Source: Volvariella volvacea V23 (taxonomy: Eukaryota > Basidiomycota > Agaricomycetes > Agaricales > Pluteaceae). From it: a DNA stretch of 64,000 nt. The position numbers and the translations under genes were made by a program. Numbering within the stretch: position 1 is the stretch's first letter; each line of letters begins with the position of its first letter. The notes under the pieces are model-generated. The model made no database searches. It was not told the origin of the DNA and worked only from the letters and a program-made list of their open reading frames with translations. Shown piece by piece: positions 1 through 10,816 of this stretch. Location of the stretch: positions 1,737,335 to 1,801,334 of the forward strand of contig KB722737.1 of assembly GCA_000349905.1 (NCBI GenBank). The letters run 5' to 3'.

Positions 1-27
1 AAACCATTCAAGCAAAACTGCACCCAC

Positions 28-303
28 CGATGTAGGTCCCACTGATAGCCTCTGTCGGTGTCTTGAACCCTAGACCAACATCCTTGAACCACCGCTTGTT
101 CTTAGTTGCGACCTTCTTGCCAGCTGATGCAAAACATGTAAGAATCGTGCGACATCATGGTGCAAGTCATGCAACGGACCGCGAGCCTTGGCATTTTGGA
201 AGAGGTGTTGCTTTTGGAATGCCTTCTCTACCTGTCCATTAGGGAACAATTAGCGTCCGAGTCCCGTCGCATAGTCGCAGCAATATCGTACTTGTTCGGC
301 CAT
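28..303 (-). CDS. RPS11: 40S ribosomal protein S11 (uS17), 5' part only
   Basis: Component of the small cytosolic ribosomal subunit. Reading the minus strand, exon 1 (303-292) is only 12 nt and encodes MAEQ; exon 2 (231-180) continues VEKAFQKQHLFQNAKAR; exon 3 (123-28) carries the family signature KRWFKDVGLGFKTPTEAI and ends in GTYI at a gtgggt donor. Frames join exactly (12+52+96 nt). The rest of the gene, including the OB-fold core, lies beyond the left edge. A tiny first coding exon followed by an intron is common in fungal ribosomal protein genes. Start codon to LIG1 start codon is 344 bp, so the two share a divergent promoter. Identity is confident from the signature stretch; only the truncation is a limit. 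Confidence 0.9.
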
Positions 304-647
304 AGTGCTATCTTGCGTGCGTTACAGTCGGCGTTGCCCTGGATTTTGCGGGTTGTTGACACTTGTTTGCACGCGACCAAAGCCACCAATTAGATACTAT
401 ATAGTCCCTTCGGTATTTTCCGATGAGCGGGACCAAGGGAGACAGTGTGTTCCGCTTGAAGATTCCCTCATTCCACTGTGTATCCCACTGTATACTATAC
501 AAAAAGGGAGCGCTGCAAGCTGCTGCAAGCCATACAAAACTACATGTTGGGATCGTGCTTCTTTGTCCCCTGATGGAACTGTCCACCGAGTCCCGGGTCC
601 GCGGGACCATCGTCCGTCATAACTGACGCGACACGTGTTGTATACTC
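304..647. promoter_or_regulatory. Divergent RPS11 / LIG1 promoter region
   Basis: Non-coding 344-bp interval between two divergent start codons. A weak TATA-like stretch (actatatag, about 397-405) is visible. Immediately upstream of the first LIG1 ATG lies GACGCGAC (625-632) fused to an E-box CACGTG (632-637). ACGCG is the core of the MluI cell-cycle box that drives S-phase genes, including ligase I, in yeast; here the sixth base is A rather than T, so it is a partial match. Confidence 0.5.
625..637 (+). promoter_or_regulatory. GACGCGAC element overlapping CACGTG E-box before LIG1
   Basis: GACGCGAC at 625-632 overlaps a palindromic CACGTG at 632-637, ending 10 nt before the first LIG1 ATG. 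The same octamer recurs between REC8 and INCENP. If transcription starts downstream of it, the first ATG would often be missed and the nuclear isoform starting at 687 would dominate (inference). Confidence 0.4.
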
Positions 648-3600
648 ATGTTTGTCGCTCGTGTTCTATCCAGAGGCGCGCGGTCAATGGGTCGCCAACA
701 GACGCTTGGTGGGCCGTGGCGCTCTTATGATGGTCCTTCTAATTCTAACCAGAATATTTCAGGCAAGTTTTTTGATATGCCCAAATCATATAAAACCGTG
801 CCGCAGCAATCAAGTCTGAAGGAGATGTGGGGAAAGAAACGCCCAATCCCATCAGCCACAGACGCGTCGGTGGAAGATAAACCCACAAACGTTGAAGCAG
901 AGGAGTCCATGGCAGGTACGATACTACTGTCTTCCAGTCAGAGAGCATTTCAGAACGGTCGCAGTGGATGAGACCAGTAGTAAATCCCCTGCTCAGGCTA
1001 CCGATCAAGGTGAGTCTCATTGATTGTCTCTCGACGCTGTCTCATATAGGTATCAGTCAGGCAACCAAGGCTCAAGAAGCGAAAGGTTTTAGATTCAGAT
1101 GACGAGGCTGAGAACAGAGGCGATGCGTCTAGCCTAAGTACGTTTGTGAGACTTGGCTCTTATTTCGTTGATAACACCATGTAGACATCCCAGGGTCCAG
1201 CAAACCACGAAAGGTTAAAAGAACTGAATCCAGTGGTGCAGATGATATATCCAGTACTGCCGCTACGAGCGAACCCGAAATGGAGATGGATGAGGTACCA
1301 CCGTCAGATAGCGTGGCAGATTTTGAGGCTCCAGGGCTGGAAGAAGACGAGTCAGAAGATGAAGCGATAGCGACTGGAACTGCAGCGTCCAAGACGTAAG
1401 GAGTTGTTGATGTGGGCTGTGTTTGGGTATCTAATATCTCACGTAGTGCTGAGGCTGCGTTGGAGCTCAAGTCTCAAGTTGATATCAAAGGAGGTTGGAA
1501 AGCCGGAGAACCGTGTGTCCACTTACCCATCTCTTCTCTGTGTACCGCTCATGCATTTTAGCGTTCCTTATGCAGCCTTGGCGAAAACCTTCAGTCTTAT
1601 TGAAGCCACGACCAAGCGACTAGAAAAGAATTCGATCTTGACTGCATTCCTACTTCTTGTTATACAAAGAAGCAACAAGCAAGATTATCTATCCCTTCTT
1701 CAGGCTGTCTACCTATGCATCAACCGGGTATGTCAACCTGACAGCTATGCAATACGCAACTGATGTGCGTTTAGTTAAGTCCAGATTATGTCGGCATTGA
1801 ACTCGGCGTTGGAGAAAGCTTGTTAATCAAGGCAATTGCAGAGTCAACAGGACGGAGTCTAAACCTAATTAAGGCGGATTTAAAAAGCGAAGGGGATCTC
1901 GGTTTGGTTGCAATGGTATTTCAGATCCTTCTACAAGCTATATGTTCTCACCATGATATAGAACTCAAAAGGCAGTCAAAAGACCTTATTCAAGCCTAAA
2001 CCTCTCACAATTTCTTTTGTCTTTTCAAAATTGAAAGAGATAGCACTGACGACAGGACAATCGGTGAGCTAGTTACGCCCCCCTTGCCACCCCCTCCCAC
2101 TGAGCTCGCTGTATAGTCGCAAGCAAAGAAGGTTTCAGTAATTACAAAACTGCTTGCTGCTTGTCAAGAGCTTGAAGCTAAATATATAATTCGTAGCTTG
2201 GAAGGCAAATTACGGATTGGGAATGCGGAGCGTTCAGTTTTAGTTGCTTTAGCTCATGCCGCAGTACTTGCAGAGAAAGAGCAAGGTAGGTAGGGTCTAT
2301 TCTCTGGCGGCTGGCAACTGAATTGTGTAGCTGGCAAAAAATGGTCGGCCGAAAAGTTGAATACCCGCCTAGAGGAAGGCTCAAATATCCTCAAGCAAGT
2401 GTACAGGTCTGTTTTATGGTATTTGCCGTGCTACAATTGCTTCATCCATAGTAGTGAATTGCCGACGTATGACAAAGTAATACCCGCGTTGCTTGAATTT
2501 GGGATAGATGGGCTGCGGCAAAAGTGCAAGCTAAGCCCTGGTGTCCCACTTAAGCCCATGCTGGCTAAACCCACAAAGGCCATAGGAGAAGTCCTGGATC
2601 GTTTCGAGAACAAGCGGTTCACGTGTGAATACAAATACGACGGTGAGAGGGCGCAGGTAAGCGACCATCAAGATACTATTCCTTCCATCATTGACGAGGC
2701 TACCAGGTGCATAAACTGGAAGACGGTACAGTGGCGGTATTCAGTCGAAATTCCGAGGATATGAGTAAAAAATATCCTGACCTCGTCGAACAACTTCCGC
2801 GGGTACACCATGAGATTTGTTGGTGGAAATACAGCTTCTAACGCTCAGAGTCTAGTGCATCAAGGAAACGACAAAATCCTTTGTGTTGGATGCCGAAGCA
2901 GTCGCTATTGACCGCAACACCGGCAAACTAATGCCATTCCAAGAGCTAAGCAAACGGAAGCGCAAGGACGTCAAGGTGGAGGATATCCAGATTCGAGTTT
3001 GTCTATTTGCATTTGACTTGTTATACCTGAACGGCGAGGCAAGACGATTCTTTGCGCCATAGTTGGGTGATAATTCTAACTTCATTCCAGCCCCTGATAC
3101 AAAAGCCACTGTTCGAGCGCCGAGAGCTACTTCGGCAATCCTTTGTTAAGGTTCCCTTTGAGTTTGAATTTGCCAATTCCTCGGACGGCGAAACAACCGA
3201 AGAGATCCAAACCTTCTTGGAGGAGAGCGTCAAGGATGGCTGTGAAGGCCTGATGGTCAAGATGCTAGATACGGAAGCGAGTCATTACGAGCCGAGCCGG
3301 AGGAGTGTAAATTGGCTGAAGGTTAGGACTCGTACTGGCTCTCAGATTTGTGGATAGACTGACGTTTCCTGCAGTTGAAAAAGGATTATCTCGCTGGTGT
3401 CGGGGACTCGCTGGATCTCGTGGTTATAGGGGGCTACTATGGCAAAGGGAAGCGCACTAATGTTTATGGCGCGTTTCTTCTTGCGTGCTATGATAGCGAT
3501 GCTGAAGAATATCAGACGATTTGCAAGATCGGCACAGGTTTTAGTGATGAAGCGCTGCAATCCCATTATGAGGTCCTCAAACCCTTGGAGATTTCCAAAC

Positions 3601-4006
3601 CTAGGGGCGACGTTAAAATTGGAGGCGCCAAACCAGATATATGGTTTGAGCCGAAAGTCGTTTGGGAGGTATTGACGGCTGATCTGAGTCTGAGTCCTAT
3701 CTATACCGCTGCACAAGGACTGGTAGGCATCCTATAGAACCTGGGGACATGATGCGGCACTGATTGCATTCCCTTAGGTTGACGAGAGAGGTATATCCTT
3801 GCGTTTCCCTCGATTTATAAGGATTAGAGAGGACAAGACTGCCGATGATGCCACAGGACCTGAACAAGTGGGATACCGATTTGATTATTCCTGTCTTGCT
3901 CCTGACTGCTTTTGCACAATGTTAGATCGCAGAGATGTACGAGCGCCAAGCACTGGCCCAGACTGGTGGAAAGAAGAAGGGGAAGGATGATGACGGATTT
4001 TGGTAA
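648..4006 (+). CDS. LIG1: ATP-dependent DNA ligase I (Cdc9 type)
   Basis: Seals Okazaki fragments and repair nicks in the nucleus. About 17 exons splice to a full ligase I. Visible motifs: a basic stretch PRLKKRKVL (nuclear import signal, about 1062-1088); the DNA-binding domain with [20 protein letters not shown]; active-site motif [11 protein letters not shown] (lysine is the AMP acceptor, about 2626-2656); motif [15 protein letters not shown]; motif IV EGLMVK; motif V around [15 protein letters not shown]. The C-terminus is [12 protein letters not shown]. The first ATG (648) gives an Arg-rich presequence-like start, [13 protein letters not shown], and a second in-frame ATG lies at residue 14 (687). 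This resembles yeast CDC9, where the two starts make mitochondrial and nuclear forms. QSSLKEMW could be a degenerate PCNA-binding box. One intron (3039-3090) has a GC donor. The stop codon is 52 bp from that of convergent MPC1. Confidence 0.96.
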
Positions 4007-4058
4007 GACGACATGCGATTATGTAGTACTGTTATAATAGAGCTGGGAGTATGGGGGA

Positions 4059-4675
4059 TCATTTTTCCGACTGTTCCGACTGCTCTCCTTTGGCTGCTTG
4101 TATAGCCTTGGTCACATTACCCGGCTCACCCTTGTCCAAGCCCAATTTCTTCTCTCTGCCACCAAAGTGCCAGTAGTTGACGAACCGCGCGTCCTGCACT
4201 GACTGTGCGGTTGCGTTCGTGAAGTGACAGGCAAAGAGCAAATAATTACGAGGTTGGACGCGCCATGCTACGAGAACTGTCAGAACTTTGGTGGGGTGAC
4301 GAGTCAAGTTGCCGCATACCAAAACGCATGAAAACCAGACTATTGCGATGCGGTAGGATGAACAAAAGGCAATGGACGGGAAATGAAGTCGGACTCACGA
4401 GTAGCATGCCAGTGCTGTGGTCATGGTGCCAGAGATGACCTCCTCGTCTTTCCTCAAGTCGGAAAGCGCGGCCAAGGGGAGACCCCAGTTTGCTACCTAG
4501 TGTCACGCTGAGGAGGGAGAGAGGAAAAAGCCTGGCCGCAAACATACCGGACCCCAGAAGTGGGTACCTGCAACGATGGGTGAGTGCACGGGGCCTCGAA
4601 GCAAAAAGGACACGAACTGAAGAAGTATTCCCTTGCAGCCGGGGAGCGCAGCCAGGTGAAGAAGGTCGAAGCCAT
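4059..4675 (-). CDS. MPC1: Mitochondrial pyruvate carrier subunit 1
   Basis: Small inner-membrane protein that, with MPC2/3, imports pyruvate into mitochondria. Five exons on the minus strand: 4675-4618 (58 nt), 4567-4548 (20 nt), 4496-4399 (98 nt), 4339-4320 (20 nt) and 4267-4059 (209 nt), 405 nt in all, giving 134 residues, the normal family size. Family landmarks are [30 protein letters not shown] and [18 protein letters not shown]. Both 20-nt exons are required to keep frame and to supply conserved residues (THFWGP and LVFMRF). The gene is convergent with LIG1 and divergent from the next gene over 278 bp that contain a CACGTG (4733-4738). Every splice junction used is GT-AG. Confidence 0.95.
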
Positions 4676-4732
4676 GGGTGGGTGTGGGGAATGGACGACC
4701 TTTGCGTTCGGCTTTAGCCCTTGAATACGAGG

Positions 4733-4738
4733 CACGTG
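4733..4738. promoter_or_regulatory. CACGTG E-box in the divergent MPC1 / 4954 promoter
   Basis: Context is gCACGTGAc, identical to the E-box context in the REC8/INCENP promoter (10726-10734). It lies 58 bp upstream of the MPC1 ATG and 215 bp upstream of the ATG at 4954. It is a candidate site for a bHLH factor (Cbf1/USF type); binding is inferred from motif only. Confidence 0.35.
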
Positions 4739-4953
4739 ACTCTTTCGACCGAAGCTGTGGCTTTGCGGGAGGGAGGGGAGGCGAGGGCTGGGGCTGTTCG
4801 TTGAATGGGCGGTAGATAGCGTGCAGTACAGCAACGGCGGTAAACAGGAGCCAGCCGCAAAGATGCTGGCCATCATTTCTACAGCACGTTGTCCCGATAA
4901 TCTCGCTGCCCTATCCCAATCCCCTCTTGGTTCTCTCCCTCATCCTCCGCAGC

Positions 4954-6265
4954 ATGAACTATCCCAACCACCCCTACCAGTCTCGTCCACCCTATGGTCC
5001 TGCCAACCAGCCACAGGTGGTGCAGTACTACCCCCCACACCAGCCTGCACCCTTCATACCCCCCGGCTACGAGACCGTTATTCCATCGATGCCCGCTGCC
5101 CCTCCTCTAGGAAAACGCCACAGAAAGAGGCAGCCCTCCGGCCCCACGTCTGCGCCCCCCAAATCCGCGCTCAAGAATCCCATCCCACAGCCCGCGACGG
5201 CGCAGCCCGACCCGATACCACGGCCGCGGACTACCTCTCTTAGTCGGCACCACGCAGGCCCAGCGTTCGACGGCTTTGATCTCGCTCGAGGGAATGACCC
5301 TAGGATTCCGCCTCGTACGTCCGTGCACCCTGGCCGCCGTGCTGGCTCTAATCCGCACTTGTTCCTTCAGTGCACTTGTTCGTGACCATACGAGGCAATG
5401 ACATATTGCACTTTGAGAACATCACAAAACAAGCAGTCGAGGAAATTCGGAACGAGGTCATCAGGCTGTGGGTCCCTGGCGTAGAGGAGACAGAAGTAGA
5501 ATTCGACTGGATCGTCAAATTCAGAGAAAAGCCTTGGGACATCCATGGCCCCCATAATACCACGTGAGCCACTCTCTTCCCCTCCCTAACGATCTCACCA
5601 AGACACTGATTGCAGGTCTTGGAAGATGATAACCTCACTATTTACTCTGTTCGCAAGACGGGTACGTGCATTCAGGGTGTGAGCGCGTCGTGTCGTGATT
5701 CAGAGCGCTTTGCAGGGTTACACATATCAAACATCAATAACCATCGGGAATTCTGTTCGTGGTCCTATTGTCTAGCTTTGTGCATCTCATGGACAGTGAC
5801 TCTACCGCAGTCCACCAGGTTGGTGTTTTCCACGAACACGCTCGACCCAGACTCGCAATTCTTTCTTGGCTACTTCTCCCTTGACGGCCGTCGGTTCACG
5901 CTTATTGATGCCCCTAATGATATACACCTCTCCATATACCCGTGGCTCCAGAAGGTGGTGCGGCCCCCAGGAGCTATCAAAACTGTTGTCCATGATCAGT
6001 TGCGCGTGTTGGAAATCAAGCGCCGTAATAGAATAGGCAGTAAGCTTCTAATAGCTGTCGTGTGGCTCATCTGGCTGATGGGTATACAGAACCTATGGTT
6101 GCCCCAGCTTATTTTATGATGCTCATCTTCAGGCTTATCAGTGATTTTGGATACAACGTCGACTCCACCTTCCCGTTGGCACGTCGAGGGCCCTTCAACC
6201 TCCGTTCTCGAAGAGAACTCATCGTCTTCAAAGGGAAACCTAATACCAACATCCACGGACAGTAG
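4954..6265 (+). CDS. Conserved fungal protein of unknown function
   Basis: I do not recognise a named family. The ATG at 4954 opens a Pro/Tyr/Gln-rich N-terminus (MNYPNHPYQSRPPYGP...), then a basic stretch (GKRHRKRQPSG), then a folded-looking region: LHLFVTIRGNDILHFENI, a helix KQAVEEIRNEVIRLWVPG, then WKMITSLFTLFARRGYTYQ, LDPDSQFFLGYFSLDGRR, and a C-terminal ISDFGYNVDSTFPLARRG before the stop at 6263-6265. Six exons join in frame with GT-AG introns of about 45-65 nt. There is no signal peptide and no clear membrane helix except a possible short hydrophobic YFMMLIF. The alternation of conserved aromatic and charged blocks indicates a real, selected protein. Its promoter is shared with MPC1. 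No function is proposed. Confidence 0.8.
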
Positions 6266-6483
6266 TGGCTGTTTCTGACGACTTCCCCCCTAAACATCTA
6301 CTCTATGCCGCCTCCTTGCCATTCCATCCTTGTTGAGATCCTTACATAGATCCATTATGACCAAATTTTTACGACTGCCATGACGTATGACTTGACAATA
6401 TTCACGATTGAATGGGTTACGGCCGTTGCTTACTATAAAGATAGGGTAATAGATGTCTAGCTCGCCTGGTGGATATCTCCTAG

Positions 6484-7396
<913 letters not shown>

Positions 7397-7708
7397 GGTG
7401 CGACAAAAGACAAGAGATGGTCGGACGCAAGACTTTTGGCGAAGCGCGGCCGAACCAAGGCCTCTTATAAGGAACCTGATTTGGGTTTGCAGTTTGGAGA
7501 TAAATTAATGTGCTGGCGTGGTTTTACGGCCAATTATTATTGGTCGATTTTGAAATCACACAGAGCAGACGGTTATGGCTTTATTTACCACGTCGTGCCA
7601 TTTTTGGTCGGCTGCGAACAGCATTGTCTGCGCCCGTTCATCTCGCTCTCGAATATGGTGTGATCAAGCACAATGTCAACAGCGAATCTTTACACACATC
7701 ATCGGTAG
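7397..7708. other. Intergenic: IDI1 promoter and REC8 3' end
   Basis: This 312-bp stretch holds the REC8 3' UTR and the IDI1 promoter. It is AT-rich near 7500-7560 (taaattaatg, aattattattgg, the latter containing an ATTGG/CCAAT box on the minus strand). I see no coding signal and no perfect E-box. Confidence 0.4.
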
Positions 7709-10571
7709 CTACTTCAAAGATATAGAAATCGACCCATAGGATTCTGACTGATAGAGCTGGAATACATTCTTGGTTCCGAGCACTGGAGCCGCCCTAGGTG
7801 AATGCTGTTGCCAAACAGAAACGAAACCCATCCTTACCAAGACAATGGTAAAATGCAGCAGTCGCAACATGCCTTGTGCTAGTTGTTGTGGGGATGACAG
7901 CCTCAAAAGTCAGCTCAGCGCACGGATCAGTTCGTGCTTGCAACTGCATCCTGATATACCTTGATCACTGTGAGCGCCATAATTACTACGAAAACGTTGG
8001 GACGTACTCCAAAAAGTTCGACGAGTTCTTCTCCAAGTTGACTAGGTGCGGGTCAACAGGAGCCGCTACCACTCCGAATTCACTCTGTCTTGGACCAACT
8101 AAACAAAATTGTAACATATCCGTGAGGCCATCAATGGAGTACAACCTACCGACAAATTCGTAACGACCTTGTGAAGCCTCCGATGTCAAAATGGCGGGGA
8201 ATGGAGAACTACCCCGCTCGCCTTGCGAGCTTTGGGTTCTCACGTTCATGTCTGCCACCTCAAATGGCATGTTATCACTTCCAGGAAGCGGAAGGCCTGC
8301 CATAGCACTCGAGGAACTCGCCGCTGCATGATCCCAAGGGAAGAGGGAATCCTTTTGTGAGATAGAAATGCCTTCCTGAGCGTCCGCGTTCTGTTGAAGT
8401 GGGGTGTTGGGGAACGCTGCAGAAAGAGGTGCATTGGAAGCATGACGAGCTCCTCCAGGGTCCTACAAAATTGCGATTTTAATTCTCCACGGCCATGCGT
8501 CCAAGCACGGACGAACCTCAGAAGAGCCCCGCATTCCTGGAGTATAATGCACTTCAGCTGAACTAAAAGTGTGAGTCCACTCCAACTCAAGATATACAAA
8601 ATACCTACGGAAGTTTATCATTTCTTCGTCATATCGATATACATTTTCATGCTCTTCCGTGGGTGGCACTTGTTGGGTTTCTTTCTTACTTAGTCCATGT
8701 CGACGCCGTTTCCCGGGACGTTCACCTGCTTAGCACTGTCGGTTCACGGTCCGGCCTTCTTCACATATTGACATACCTTCGGGCAGCATAGGGCGCCCCC
8801 TTACCTTAGTTTTAAAGACGCCTTGCCAAAATGCGGCCAGTGCTTGATCTTGTACTAGAGTAATTGTGAGCCTGAGGGCAGCCGGTGTAACAAGGACATA
8901 TACTCACTACCAGCTGGGATATTCCAGAGAAGCGTCTCTACTACTCGACCACTATTCTTCTCCCTGACTTTGGATGTAATTTCTCTTTTCGTATCGTTTT
9001 GGATTTGCATATAAGCGAACCGGGATTGCTGAAGATTCTGTTAGCTTGAAGCATACTTATCGTCTTCCTTGTCAATTACCCGCATTTCCTCGTCAGTAAG
9101 CTCTGTTCTATGATCATACTGGAGTCGGTTGGCATTCTTAAGTGCGAGTTCCTCCTGTTCTTCTTGCTGCTGTACCTCTACATAACTATCTTGAGAGAGA
9201 AAAAGCCGTGAGAACTCGGTATCTGGAGAAACATCTTCACAACCGTCATGACCATTGAGTACTGCAAGTGCATCACACAAACTGTACATGTTACCATTTG
9301 CACGTCCAAAAACAACGTTTGTGGGGGCTTGTAATCCAGTAGTCGGAGGAGACTGGGGCGGGGATCCGATATCATTAAGCTGGATCTCGCCGCCTACGAA
9401 TCCGGGGCCATCATGCAGCCACAACACTTGCTCACTAATCCGCATCAGCTGGAAAACCCAAACGACTAGCACTGTAAAGGGGTACTACCTTTCCCTTGCC
9501 ATGATGCGTGAAGAGCAACCCTCCCACGCATCATTCAGCTCTTGGCTGAGGTCCTCGTCCAGGAGGCCACCCACATTGAGTGCATTTCCTGGGGATGGAT
9601 ACAAAACGTCGTCAAAAATGAAGTCATCATGACTAGACATAAAGCCCCCCGCTTGGTCCATGGAGGCGTTGAAAGTGGATGACAGAAATTCGTCATGGTT
9701 CTCCTCCAATGTACATTGATCGGCTCGCGCAGATTCTACTGCAGAAACTTGCTTCTGCTTCTGCTTTTGTTTGGATCCACCACCGGGCTTCGCTCTGGGA
9801 TCATAGTCGATGTCCATATTATCGACATCTGATGAGGTGTATGACTACTCGTATTTCAGCTACGAATAGCCTCTGCTTACCATGACCTATGTTGAGATAG
9901 TAGTCCCAGTCCTGATTTGGCAAGTCAAAACCAAGCGCAGGCGTGACATACTGTTCACACATACTGAGATGAATGCATCCAGGTCCATGGCTGCCGCATT
10001 CGCCGGTTCGACGGGCAAAGTCAAGGCCAATGGGCTAGCAAGCATAAAGGACGAGTTTGGGTAGACGGAAATCAGGTGCTTTACCGGGCCGTGGCCTGAG
10101 CTAGTTCAAGACGTCCATCGAAGGCTCCCTTGGATTGAACGTCTTGAACGACCTTCTTCAATGCACCGGCGCAATTGGTTATATCAGCAATAAAAAGCTC
10201 TTGCTTGACTGCTGCCCGTGAGAGATGCACAAAAGTATCGATGCACAGCTGACCTTTGTACACTCTGTGGCATGTGAATGATTATCAAAGTGGTGCTTGA
10301 GCTGGACTCACCGAACCACACCGATCATGAGATTGCTGGACAGGCGAAGGGCGAGCGGCTCCTCTGGCTCGGCAATGAGATCACAGAGTCGCTTGATGTC
10401 GGCGCTGAGCACAGATTTTTTTGGTAGTCTCTTGAAGGTTGATTGCGAACCAAGAGTGGCTGCGAGCCTGCAAGGACACGATGAGGACAGCGGTCGCGGT
10501 GTGGATGAGACGAACCATAGAAGGCCAAAGCCACTGTCTCTCCGGGAGAGGAGTTCAGGCGAAAAGAACAT
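7709..10571 (-). CDS. REC8: Meiotic cohesin kleisin Rec8
   Basis: Kleisin that closes the SMC ring of meiotic cohesin. The N-terminal kleisin domain starts MFFSPELLSRRDSGFGLLW-LAATLGSQ, followed by KKSVLSADIKRLCDLI, LALRLSSNLMIGVVRVYK and VKQELFIADITNC. The middle is acidic and low in complexity, with Rec8-like blocks DEDLSQELNDAWEG, FVGGEIQLNDIGSP and RTELTDEEM. The C-terminal winged helix is spliced as SSNFLEMQLQAR, VATAAFYHCLVLGTKNVFQ and the final SESYGSISISLK (stop at 7709-7711). A DTEFSR sequence at 9206-9223 fits the separase consensus DxExxR. I prefer Rec8 over Rad21/Scc1 because of the MFFSxxLLxRRDSGFGLLW start. Internal exon limits between about 8100 and 9000 are approximate. Confidence 0.9.
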
Positions 10572-10816
10572 GATGCTGGAGACCAGCGGGGGCGCGTCAG
10601 GTTGAACTTGGATGCACGCCCCACGACGACTCGACTGGGCCCATCTGAGTTCTCGATTTTGGTCAGCTTCTTGGATTGAACATCGCCAATAATTTGAATA
10701 AATTCAATAATTCTGTCAATCGCGCGCACGTGACCTGCCAGACGCGACTTCCTTGAATCCGAACCCAGCACCCCCTGTTCTCGTCCCAATCCCTTGCTTC
10801 TGTATAGTCCGTCGCC
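10572..10816. promoter_or_regulatory. Bidirectional REC8 / INCENP promoter
   Basis: 245 bp between two divergent ATGs. It contains CACGTG (10727-10732, context gCACGTGAc) and, 8 bp on, GACGCGAC (10741-10748), the octamer also found before LIG1. An AT-rich segment (aataatttgaataaattcaataattc, 10689-10714) may serve as a nucleosome-free core. Both genes act in chromosome segregation, so shared cell-cycle control is plausible. Confidence 0.5.
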
